NCBI RefSeq assembly: GCF_012276755.1
Contig: NZ_JAAXKX010000011.1
Location: forward strand, 1 to 64,000
Source: Marichromatium bheemlicum
GTDB lineage: Bacteria; Pseudomonadota; Gammaproteobacteria; Chromatiales; Chromatiaceae
DNA length: 64,000 bases
Reading direction: 5' to 3'
A program made the position numbers and the translations under genes. The number at the start of each line of letters is the position of its first letter. The stretch's first letter is position 1. The notes beneath the pieces are model-generated. The model did not search any database. It worked only from the letters and a program-made list of their open reading frames with translations, and was not told the DNA's origin. Of the stretch, positions 28,277 through 36,398 are shown piece by piece.

Positions 28277-29165
28277 GACCCCGCGGGTGAGCGCAGTGAT
28301 CCCGGCCTACGACGCCGCCGCGCACATCGTCGGCGCGGTCGAGAGCGTGCTCGCCCAGACCCTCGCCGGGGTCGAGGTGGTGGTGATCGACGACGGCAGC
28401 CGCGACGCCACCGCCGAGCGGCTCGTCGGGTTCGGCGAGCGCATCCGGGTGATCCGCCAGCCCAACGGCGGCCTGTCGAACGCCCGCAACCGCGGCATCG
28501 CCGAGGCCCGAGGTACCTTCGTCGCCTTTCTCGACGCCGACGACCGCTGGCACCCCGACAAGCTCGCCCGCCAGCTCGCGCGGCTCGAGTCCGACCCCAC
28601 GCTCGGCTTCTGCTCCACCCGCACCCGGGTCGAGGACCCGGCGGGCAGGCTGCTCAACCACTGGGACTGTCCCGGTGACGGGGACGCCCTGCTCGAGACC
28701 CTGTTCCTGCGCAACGGCGCCGTCCCCGGCAGCGGCTCGGGGGTGATGGTCAGGCGCGACCTGTTCGCCCGGGTCGGCGGCTTCGACGAGACCCTGCGCA
28801 GCCTCGAGGACATCGACATGTGGATGCGCCTGGCCGCGGTCAGCGGCTATGCCTGCATCGACGAGCCCCTGACCCTGGTGGTCAAGCACCCCGGGAGCAT
28901 GAGCCGCAACCTCGAGGTGATGCGCGCGGCTGCACTGCGGGTGATGCGCAAGAACCGTCATCTGCTCCCCGCCGCAGCCCGTAATCGACTGTGGCGTGCC
29001 GGTTATGCCGGCGTGCTCGCCGATTACGCCAAGTGGGAGTACCGCACCGGGCGCCGCGGCCGGGCTATGCTGCACCTCGCCCAGGGGCTGGCGCTGGCGC
29101 CGCTGAGCCGGGGCCGGATGCTGCTCGGGCTACTCGCCGCGATGGGTGCGGGACGGGCGCTTTGA
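28260..29165 (+). CDS. Family 2 glycosyltransferase
   Basis: 301 residues. Classic GT2 motifs: VSAVIPAYDAAAHIVGAVESVLAQTL, VVVIDDGSRDAT, FVAFLDADDRWHPDKL and SLEDIDMWMRLA. Cytoplasmic inverting glycosyltransferase acting on the growing repeat unit. GGAGG nine bases before the ATG, inside the end of the sulfotransferase gene, shows translational coupling. The stop codon overlaps the TTG start of the next gene. Confidence 0.9.
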   Translation: MTATPETPRVSAVIPAYDAAAHIVGAVESVLAQTLAGVEVVVIDDGSRDATAERLVGFGERIRVIRQPNGGLSNARNRGIAEARGTFVAFLDADDRWHPDKLARQLARLESDPTLGFCSTRTRVEDPAGRLLNHWDCPGDGDALLETLFLRNGAVPGSGSGVMVRRDLFARVGGFDETLRSLEDIDMWMRLAAVSGYACIDEPLTLVVKHPGSMSRNLEVMRAAALRVMRKNRHLLPAAARNRLWRAGYAGVLADYAKWEYRTGRRGRAMLHLAQGLALAPLSRGRMLLGLLAAMGAGRAL

Positions 29166-31249
29166 CCGCAACGCTCGCGCAACTCATCGTCACCGTTCAC
29201 GGCGCAGCCCTACTCACGGCGCTGGCCTTCACCCTGGCGCTCACCCTCAAGTCGATACGCGACTACACCACCGCCGGTCCGGTGCTGCCGACCGAGGTGT
29301 TACAGCGCTTCCAAGGCTATGCTGTCTGGGCGCTGCTCCGGCTGGCCGGCTGGGCGCTCGTGGTCGCTGGCTACTGGGCGTTGGCCGGGGCACTGTGGTG
29401 GCAGGGGATCGCCCCCCTGCTCGGTCACCAACCGGGGGGGCTCGGCGGGGCGCTCGCCGCCGCCCTGGCGATCACCGGCGCCACCCTGTGGCGCTTCATC
29501 CACGCCCTGCTGTACAACCCTGGGCTGATCGTCGCGTCCTCGCACTATCGCATCAGCCGCCTCTATCCACTGTGGGCGCGGCTCAGCCCGGCGCGGTTGC
29601 AGCGCATCGAGTGGGGACTACTCGTCGCCGGGCTGGTACCGATGCTGTTCGGGGCGCTGGCCCCGGCGCGCACCGGCGACCGGGCCGGGAGCCTGCTGCT
29701 GCTCGCCACCCTGGCGCTGTTGCTGATCATCGCCGCGCTCGCCGCTCACCGGCCACACGCCCCGGCACGCCCGGGGCGCGCCGGCAGCCGCGAGCGCCCC
29801 AACCTGCTGTTGATCGGCTGCGACACCCTGCGCGCCGACTGGCTCGGCTGCGCCGGACACCCGCGGGGTCTGACCCCCAACATCGACGCGCTCGCCGCCG
29901 CCGGCACCCAGTTCGCGCACTGCTACGTGCCCTGCGGGCGGACCGCACCGAGCCTGATCTCGCTGCTCACCGGCACCTGGCCACAGACTCACGGGATCCG
30001 CGACAACTTCGTCGCCGACGCCGCCACCCGGCTACGGGTGGCGAGCCTACCGCGGTTGCTCGGCGCGGCGGGTTATCGCAGCGAGGCGATCAGCGACTGG
30101 TGTGGCGCCGATCTCGGCAAGTTCGACTTCGGTTTCGATCGGCTCGATCTGCCCGAGGACTCCTGGAACCTGCGCTATCTGCTGCGCCAGGGCCCCAAGG
30201 ACCTGCGACTCTTCCTCTCGCTGTTCCTCCACAACCGGCTCGGCAAGCGGCTGCTGCCCGAGGTCTACTATCTCGGCGGGATCCCCTCGACCGACGCGCT
30301 CGGCACCGAGGTGCGCACCCGACTCAGCCGGCTGGCCGAGGACGAACGCCCCTTCCTGCTCAACGCCTTCTTCTCCACCACCCACCCGCCCTTCGCCTGC
30401 GAACACCCCTACTACGCCCGCTACGCCGAGCCCGACTACAGTGGGCCGTCGAAGTTCGCGATGGCGCGCCTCACCGACCCCTTCGAGATCATCCGCCGTC
30501 AGGGCGAGCCGAGACGCGAGTTCGACCTCGACCAGATCCTCAGGCTCTACGACGGCTGCGTGAAGCGCTTCGACGACGAGGTCGGCGCCATCCTCGAACA
30601 CCTAGAGCACTGTGGTCTCGCCGATCGCACCCTGGTGGTGATCTACAGCGACCACGGCATGGAGTTCTTCGAGCACGACACCTGGGGCCAGGGCAACAGC
30701 GTGCTGAGCGACCACAGCGCGCGCATCCCGCTGATCGTGCGCGACCCGCTCGAGCGCGGCGGACACCGCGTCGAGGGGATCGTGCGCAGCGTCGACCTCG
30801 CCCCCACCCTGCTCGCGCGCTGCGGGCTGCGCCCGCCGCCGACGATGGACGGGGTCTCACTCGCCGTCTGTCTCGGCGGCGCGCCCGCACCCGCGCTCAC
30901 CGCCTACACCGAGAGCGGGATCTGGCTGACCGACCTGCCGGGGATGCCCGAGGGCCATCTGCGCTACCCCGATCTACTGGGCCTGCTCGACGTACCCGAT
31001 CATCGCAGCGGCACCCTCGCCATCCGTCCCGAGTACGCCGAGCTGGTGGTCCGCGCCAAGGATCGGATGGTGCGCGAGGGGTGCTGGAAGCTGACCTATC
31101 AACCGCTGACCACGGGTGCGATCTGGCAGCTGTTCGACCTCAGACACGATCCCGACTGTCGTCACGACCTCGCCGCCATCCACCCCGAGATCGTCACCCG
31201 GCTGCGCGCCCGACTCGTCTCGCAGCTCGAACCCGGGCTCAGTGTCTGA
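29162..31249 (+). CDS. Membrane-bound alkaline-phosphatase/sulfatase superfamily enzyme lacking the formylglycine motif
   Basis: About 695 residues from a TTG start overlapping the previous stop. Residues 1-200 hold four to five membrane helices; the catalytic domain begins RPNLLLIGCDTLRADWLG with metal ligand Asp221. Where sulfatases carry C/S-x-P-x-R the protein reads RTAPSLISLLTG, so Thr261 is at the nucleophile site and Arg is Leu. The other metal motif VIYSDHGMEFFEHDTWGQ is intact. Membrane-anchored Thr enzymes of this superfamily (LtaS, EptA) are phospho-group transferases, so a phosphoethanolamine/phosphoglycerol transferase is as likely as a hydrolase. Last gene of the rightward EPS block; its end overlaps the convergent block by 11 bases. 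Confidence 0.75.
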   Translation: MTATLAQLIVTVHGAALLTALAFTLALTLKSIRDYTTAGPVLPTEVLQRFQGYAVWALLRLAGWALVVAGYWALAGALWWQGIAPLLGHQPGGLGGALAAALAITGATLWRFIHALLYNPGLIVASSHYRISRLYPLWARLSPARLQRIEWGLLVAGLVPMLFGALAPARTGDRAGSLLLLATLALLLIIAALAAHRPHAPARPGRAGSRERPNLLLIGCDTLRADWLGCAGHPRGLTPNIDALAAAGTQFAHCYVPCGRTAPSLISLLTGTWPQTHGIRDNFVADAATRLRVASLPRLLGAAGYRSEAISDWCGADLGKFDFGFDRLDLPEDSWNLRYLLRQGPKDLRLFLSLFLHNRLGKRLLPEVYYLGGIPSTDALGTEVRTRLSRLAEDERPFLLNAFFSTTHPPFACEHPYYARYAEPDYSGPSKFAMARLTDPFEIIRRQGEPRREFDLDQILRLYDGCVKRFDDEVGAILEHLEHCGLADRTLVVIYSDHGMEFFEHDTWGQGNSVLSDHSARIPLIVRDPLERGGHRVEGIVRSVDLAPTLLARCGLRPPPTMDGVSLAVCLGGAPAPALTAYTESGIWLTDLPGMPEGHLRYPDLLGLLDVPDHRSGTLAIRPEYAELVVRAKDRMVREGCWKLTYQPLTTGAIWQLFDLRHDPDCRHDLAAIHPEIVTRLRARLVSQLEPGLSV

Positions 31250-32267
31250 CCACCCGGGCGGCCACCGACCAACGTCCCGCGACATAGTCCTCCATGCGCG
31301 ATACGTGCAGCGGCTGCGGCCGCTGCAACCACAGCCGCAGCCGCCGCACCCCGACCCTGAAGCCCAGGCGCTGGACCATGCGCATCATCAGTCCGATGAC
31401 CCGATCGGCCAACCGCGCCCGCGCCTGGCCACGATAGAGCGCCCTGAACACGAGCCCAGGCACGTCGGCCAACCGCAACAGCGCCTCGCGCAGCCCCCAA
31501 TAACGGGCACGCCACGAGGTCCCATCGAGCGCAGCAAACAGACCCGGAAAGCGGATCTGCAACAACACTTGACCGACCCCGATGCGATAGCGCTGGCGCA
31601 ACAGTGCACGCAGGCTCGGCTCGCCCGGCTCACCGACCCGCGCCCGCGGGTTGAAGGCGATGTGATAGTCGGTCAACAACAGCATCCGATAGCAGATCTC
31701 GACATCGGCGGCCTTGATGAACGACTCCTCGAAGGGGCCGATGCGCTCGAACAGCGCGCGCCGGAAGGAGGCATTGGCGCCATCGGCATAGGGCATGAAG
31801 GGGGCACGGATCCGTCCGGCGGCGGCGAGCGGCGACATGTAGCCGTTGCGAGCCTGATAGCGCAGCGCCACCCCGTCGGCATCGCCGAGTTGGACGATCT
31901 CACCGGCCACGCAACCGACGGCGGGATCGGCAAAGCTCTCCACTACCTCCGCGATCCACTGCGGCTCGGGGCGGCAGGAGATATCGGTGGTGCAGATGAT
32001 CTCACCACGCGCCGCTGCAAGCCCCGTGTTCAACGCCCGTGAGCGCCCGCGCTCGGCCCGCACCAGACAACGCACCCCCAACGCCGCGAGCGCCTCCGGG
32101 GTACCGTCGCTCGAGCCGTTATCGACCACCAAGATCTCGAAGCACGTCGACGGATAACGCTGCGCCCTGAGCGCGGCGATACAACCGTCGACCTCGTCGA
32201 CACCGTCGAGCACCGGGATGATGACCGAAACAAAGGGGTGTTCTGCCGATGATGCCTCAGCGCTCAT
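31239..32267 (-). CDS. Family 2 glycosyltransferase
   Basis: About 342 residues: VSVIIPVLDGVDEVDGCIAALRAQ, ILVVDNGSSDGTPEAL, GEIICTTDISCRPEPQWIAE (metal-binding region with a divergent T-T-D-I-S in place of D-x-D) and later FIKAADVEICYRML. Cytoplasmic EPS glycosyltransferase. The start used overlaps the deacetylase stop (ATGA); an upstream in-frame GTG would run 39 bases into that gene. Last gene of the long leftward EPS operon. Confidence 0.86.
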   Translation of the reverse strand: MSAEASSAEHPFVSVIIPVLDGVDEVDGCIAALRAQRYPSTCFEILVVDNGSSDGTPEALAALGVRCLVRAERGRSRALNTGLAAARGEIICTTDISCRPEPQWIAEVVESFADPAVGCVAGEIVQLGDADGVALRYQARNGYMSPLAAAGRIRAPFMPYADGANASFRRALFERIGPFEESFIKAADVEICYRMLLLTDYHIAFNPRARVGEPGEPSLRALLRQRYRIGVGQVLLQIRFPGLFAALDGTSWRARYWGLREALLRLADVPGLVFRALYRGQARARLADRVIGLMMRMVQRLGFRVGVRRLRLWLQRPQPLHVSRMEDYVAGRWSVAARVVRH

Positions 32268-33040
32268 CGCTTGCCTCCCTGTCGCCGCCCGGACAGGCGC
32301 AACCACAGTCGTGAACCGAAATAACGCGCCTCATCGCGCATCGTCCAGCGATTGGTCCCGAACATCACCTTTCTCCGAAAGGTATGCAGACCATCGCGAC
32401 CATCGATGTCGATCCGACGCAGCGCAAAGGGATCGACACCGTCGACATTGAAACCCGAGCGTGTCGAGCAGGCACCGAGATAGCCCACCGCACGGGCCTG
32501 TGCGATGACCCGCGCATCGCAGTCGCCATAGGGGTAGGCCAACAGCTCGACCGGACGCCCCAGGACCTCGGCCAGACGGGCACGACTGTGCTGCAGCTCC
32601 GCCTCCAGCGCGGCGTCGCCCAGCCCGCTCAGCCGCACATGGCTGAGCGCATGGCTCCCGATCTCGACCCCGCGCGCCTGCAGCGCGCGCAACCCGGACG
32701 CATCGAGCAACGCGGCACCACCGCCTTGCCAGTCGTCACGCCCGCCGAGACGGCCGGCGACGGCGAACAGGGTTGCCGGGATGGCATGCCGCTCGAGCGC
32801 CGGTAGCGCCGCCTCGATGACACCGGCATACCCATCGTCGAAGCTCACCGCGACCGCGCCCGCGGCGATGTCGGCCTCACCACGCGCGGCCCGAGCGACA
32901 TCGGCCACTGACACCAGCGCGACACCGCTGGCGCGCAACCACGCCATCTGACGCGCGAAGGTCGCGGCGTGACAGACGAAGCGCCCGGCCGGTCGCGCCA
33001 CCTCGACTTGGTGATACATCAGGATCGCGACTCGCTTCAT
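32264..33040 (-). CDS. Polysaccharide deacetylase (NodB-like)
   Basis: 258 residues of carbohydrate esterase 4 type: AVSFDDGYAGVIEAALPAL holds the Asp-Asp motif, SHALSHVRL the metal-binding His-x3-His, and AYPYGDCDARVI the substrate-groove motif. No signal peptide, so it appears cytoplasmic or exported by another route. Predicted to remove N-acetyl groups from a sugar of the EPS. Overlaps both neighbours by four bases. Confidence 0.88.
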   Translation of the reverse strand: MKRVAILMYHQVEVARPAGRFVCHAATFARQMAWLRASGVALVSVADVARAARGEADIAAGAVAVSFDDGYAGVIEAALPALERHAIPATLFAVAGRLGGRDDWQGGGAALLDASGLRALQARGVEIGSHALSHVRLSGLGDAALEAELQHSRARLAEVLGRPVELLAYPYGDCDARVIAQARAVGYLGACSTRSGFNVDGVDPFALRRIDIDGRDGLHTFRRKVMFGTNRWTMRDEARYFGSRLWLRLSGRRQGGKR

Positions 33041-34326
33041 CGGCCGATCCAGGGCGCCAGGTCGATGACATAGAGCTGGCGGCTACCGTGATGGACCGAG
33101 TCGATGCACACCTGGCGGCCATCACGACTCCAGCGCGGGTGCAGGTCGCAGCGCAACTCCCCCCACCACTGCGCCTTCGGCGAATACAGCCGGGCGAGGT
33201 CGCGCCGTGCTCCGGTGGTCGCGTCCAGCAACATCAAGGTACGCATCTGATGCCGATCCGGATAGGTGTCGTTGATCACCCAGCGCAGGTCCGGAGAGAA
33301 CGAACAGTGTCCGTCCTCGTGCACCGTGTCCACGGCAAAGGGCTCGGGCGCGGCGGCGCGATGATCGATGCGCTGGAAACAAGGCGCCTGCCCCGGGCCG
33401 CGGTTGGCCCAGACCAACAACACCTCGTCGTCGCGCCAATCGTAGTGGGAGATGAAGCCGGTATCGAGCAGACAACGCAGCCCGCTGCCATCCGGACGAC
33501 AGCTATACAGACGCACCTCCCAGCCCTGACCGTCGCGGTGCCAGACGTGGAAGAAGGCCAGGCGTGCCCCACCACGCGAGGGCTGGATATGGTTGACATA
33601 GTGCCAGGCATCGCGCATCGATGGCTTGGGGTCGCGTGCTGCGAGCTGCGCCAGCGACACCACCAGCTGCGCCTCGCCAGTCTCGAGATCGAGGTGCCAG
33701 AGACCGTCGTCGGCCGGTGCCCGCTCGCGGGCATAGGGATCCTCGAGCCCGGCATAGCCGTAGCCGGGACGATGCACCGCCAGCCGCGCGAAGTTGAGGC
33801 TGAACCCCTGGCGGCCATCGGCGAGCACGGCATAGAGCGGGTGTCGATAACAACACCGCTCGCCGCACTCGAGATCGTGTACGACGGCAACGAACCTGCC
33901 GTCGCGACGGTCGTTGTAGATCACCTGGGAGCGCGGGCACTGCGGATGCCACTGCAACATCGCCCCCTGCTGCCAGTTCCAGGCGCGGGTCTGCGCAAAG
34001 GTCCGCGCCACACCGCGCTCGACGTCGATCTGCACCAGCTCGAGCACGTCCTCGGCGCTCGGGGCACGATCGTTGAATGCCGCGCGGTGCGCCAGCAACA
34101 CCTCCCCGGTGGAGTTCCAGGGTGATTTGTCGTAATAGCCGAAGAAGTGGTGGCCGGGCGTCTCGGTCACCGCCCGCAGGTGGGAGCGCGCATCCCCGAG
34201 ATGGAGCCAGCGATAGAGCGCCGGATAGCGACAGCGGGCGACCTCCTCGACCCAGCACTCGAGACGATTGCGTAGCCGCCAGGGCAGCAACCGGGTATCA
34301 CGCAGCTGCCGATAGGGTGTCATCAT
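33037..34326 (-). CDS. Beta-propeller-like protein of unknown function in the EPS operon
   Basis: About 429 residues with repeated blade-like strands: HHFFGYYDKSPWNSTGEVLL, DGRFVAVVHDLECGERCC, DGLWHLDLETGEAQLVVSL, GGARLAFFHVWHRDGQGWEVRLYS, HEDGHCSFSPDLRWVINDTY and LHPRWSRDGRQVCIDS, ending RQLYVIDL. This looks like a PD40/WD-type propeller. No signal peptide or membrane helix. I do not recognise a named family; a lyase, glycosidase or binding role on a sugar is possible. Start overlaps the upstream glycosyltransferase stop; two consecutive ATGs make it uncertain by one codon. Confidence 0.65.
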   Translation of the reverse strand: MMTPYRQLRDTRLLPWRLRNRLECWVEEVARCRYPALYRWLHLGDARSHLRAVTETPGHHFFGYYDKSPWNSTGEVLLAHRAAFNDRAPSAEDVLELVQIDVERGVARTFAQTRAWNWQQGAMLQWHPQCPRSQVIYNDRRDGRFVAVVHDLECGERCCYRHPLYAVLADGRQGFSLNFARLAVHRPGYGYAGLEDPYARERAPADDGLWHLDLETGEAQLVVSLAQLAARDPKPSMRDAWHYVNHIQPSRGGARLAFFHVWHRDGQGWEVRLYSCRPDGSGLRCLLDTGFISHYDWRDDEVLLVWANRGPGQAPCFQRIDHRAAAPEPFAVDTVHEDGHCSFSPDLRWVINDTYPDRHQMRTLMLLDATTGARRDLARLYSPKAQWWGELRCDLHPRWSRDGRQVCIDSVHHGSRQLYVIDLAPWIGR

Positions 34327-35267
34327 CGATCCCTCGCCCCGACCAACCACTGAAACACCGGGGCCGGCAGCCAGGCCGGCAACAGATATTTCAGGTCGCC
34401 GCCCCCCCAGGCCCGGGTGAACAGCGCCCGGCGGAAGATCCGCTGCGCCGAGACCAGATCACGACGCCAGAAATTGTCGTAGCCGCGGCGCAGCAACCCA
34501 CCATCGATCAGCGCGCGCCGCTCGGCACGTGAGAGGTGCGCGACCGCCTGAGGCGCGCGCCGCACGAAGCCTCGCTTGACCAGCCAGCTGTTGCGCGCCT
34601 GGCGCCACTGCTGGGCGGTGATCTGCCCCCCGTCATGATGGCGGTAGAAGGCCATGACCTCGGGCACGCGAACGATCCGCTGGGACACGCCGAGACGCAG
34701 CCAGAGGTCGTAGTCCATGCAGGTCGGCAGGTCGAGCCGGAATCCGCCGGCGGCGACGAGGGGGGCACGCCGCACCAACGCGGCATGGATCGGCCAGGGC
34801 GCGGCACCGCGTAGGAAACGCGCGGCCTTGTCCTCGGCCTCGTAGTCGGGGGGCACGAAGGGCTCGCCCCGGCGCCCCGGCAACCCCACGCTTTGCCAGC
34901 CGCAATAGGCCAACACACAGCTCGGACAGGCTGCCAGCGCCGTCTGCAACCGTTCCAGACAGTCCTCGCGCCACCAATCATCAGCGTCGAGGAAGGCGAC
35001 ATAGGCGCCACGCGCCGCCTGCAAACCATGGTTACGGGCGACATAGGGTCCCTGGTTGCGCTGGGTGAGCAGCCGCAACCGCTCGCCATAACCGCGCAGG
35101 ATCTCGATCGAGCCGTCGCTCGAACCGTCGTCGACCACGATCAGCTCGACCTGTCGATAGCCCTGCCCGAGCACGCTATCGACCGCCGCGGCGACGAAAC
35201 GCTCGGCGTTGTAACAAGGCATGATCACCGAGATCAACTCGGGCTCGGCGGCGACAGTCTCGCTCAT
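34323..35267 (-). CDS. Family 2 glycosyltransferase
   Basis: About 314 residues with LISVIMPCYNAERFVAAAVDSVLGQGY, LIVVDDGSSDGSIEIL, YVAFLDADDWWREDCLERL and YDLWLRLGVSQR, the standard GT2 series. Cytoplasmic EPS glycosyltransferase. I use the ATG with GGAAG upstream, although an in-frame GTG 27 bases earlier exists. Follows the WbsX-like gene by about 40 bases. Confidence 0.9.
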   Translation of the reverse strand: MSETVAAEPELISVIMPCYNAERFVAAAVDSVLGQGYRQVELIVVDDGSSDGSIEILRGYGERLRLLTQRNQGPYVARNHGLQAARGAYVAFLDADDWWREDCLERLQTALAACPSCVLAYCGWQSVGLPGRRGEPFVPPDYEAEDKAARFLRGAAPWPIHAALVRRAPLVAAGGFRLDLPTCMDYDLWLRLGVSQRIVRVPEVMAFYRHHDGGQITAQQWRQARNSWLVKRGFVRRAPQAVAHLSRAERRALIDGGLLRRGYDNFWRRDLVSAQRIFRRALFTRAWGGGDLKYLLPAWLPAPVFQWLVGARDR

Positions 35268-35306
35268 GGTGGATGCTTCCGTATTGATCGTCACGGGTCT
35301 CGACCG

Positions 35307-36398
35307 CTATGTCCGTCCGTCACCACGCCGGCCCGAGGCGGCGAGTTCGTCACGGATCACCTCCAGCCAACCAGTGCCGAAGCGCTGGTCGGGCTCGACA
35401 TGGTTGCCCTCGGCCCATTCGTTCCAGGCCTTGAGGAAGACGATGCGCGCCTCGGGCGGGTGCTCGGCGACCCGCGCGATGGCCTCGCGCAGGTGTGGGC
35501 GAAAGCGCTCCGGGGTCGCCCCGTGGAGTACCAGGCCGCGCATCCCCGAGCGCGGCGTGTTGTCCCAGTTGGGCAGCACCAGCGGGTAGTCGCGCCAGGG
35601 CACCGGACGGCTGCGCAACAGGCTCGGGCGCATCTCCTCGTAGTCCCAGATGGTCAGTTGGTGGCGGTTGCCGCGCAGCGCCAGACGCAGCTTGAGCCCG
35701 AGATAGCGCCGCGGGATGCGCCCGTCGCGCTGCGGCAGCACCTGCATGCTCGAGGCGTCGAGCCCGCGCTCGCGCGGGTCCCAACGCTCACTGCGGTGCG
35801 ACACCCCGATCAGGTGCAGCCCGGGTAGCCCGGCGCGCTCGGCGCGCTGGCGCCAGAAGGCGATCACTGCGGCGACGTCCGGGATCAGATCGGGCTTGTA
35901 GATGACGAAGATCGGCTTGCCCTCGACCTTGAGATAGCGCGGATCGGTGAAGGCGCGCAACAGCCAGTCGAAGTGCGCGGCATGGTCGTCCCAGCCGGGA
36001 TAGACCTGCTCGATCAGGGTCTCATCGGTACCCTGCCAGGCGGTGTTCCAACTGTGGTTGGCCCAACACAGACAGAAGGGGAAGTCGGGCTCGCCAGAGG
36101 CGAGGATGGCCTCGACCGGACGCTCGAGGATACGCCGCCCACCGAACCAGTAGTGGTAGTAGCAAAAGCCCTCGATGCCGTAGGCGCGGGCCAGATCGGC
36201 CTGGGCCTGGCGCGCCTCGGGCAGGCGCAGGTCGTAGAAACCGAGATCGGCGGGCACGTGCGGCTGGTAGTGTCCGGGGTAGAGCCGCTCGGCGCGGGCG
36301 ACATTGGTCCACTCGGTAAAACCCTTGCCCCACCAGGCATCATTCTCCGGGGTCGGGTGGAATTGGGGCAGGTGGAAGGCGATCAATCGGGTTCGCAT
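35307..36398 (-). CDS. WbsX-like glycoside hydrolase 99-like protein
   Basis: 363 residues that match the WbsX/GH99-like family pattern: RLIAFHLPQFHPTPENDAWWGKGFTEWTNV, FCYYHYWFGGRRILERP, FCLCWANHSWNTAWQG and FLKAWNEWAEGNHVEPDQRFG. WbsX proteins occur in O-antigen and EPS clusters, often beside or fused to glycosyltransferases, and have a TIM-barrel endomannosidase-like fold; biochemical role is not settled. The start ATG overlaps the upstream gene's end by one base. Confidence 0.88.
   Translation of the reverse strand: MRTRLIAFHLPQFHPTPENDAWWGKGFTEWTNVARAERLYPGHYQPHVPADLGFYDLRLPEARQAQADLARAYGIEGFCYYHYWFGGRRILERPVEAILASGEPDFPFCLCWANHSWNTAWQGTDETLIEQVYPGWDDHAAHFDWLLRAFTDPRYLKVEGKPIFVIYKPDLIPDVAAVIAFWRQRAERAGLPGLHLIGVSHRSERWDPRERGLDASSMQVLPQRDGRIPRRYLGLKLRLALRGNRHQLTIWDYEEMRPSLLRSRPVPWRDYPLVLPNWDNTPRSGMRGLVLHGATPERFRPHLREAIARVAEHPPEARIVFLKAWNEWAEGNHVEPDQRFGTGWLEVIRDELAASGRRGDGRT

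Noticed and set aside
29146-31287. 713-codon frame overlapping the sulfatase-fold gene in another phase
   Set aside because: Arg/Ala/Pro-rich translation without any motif; shadow of the real gene in the neighbouring phase.
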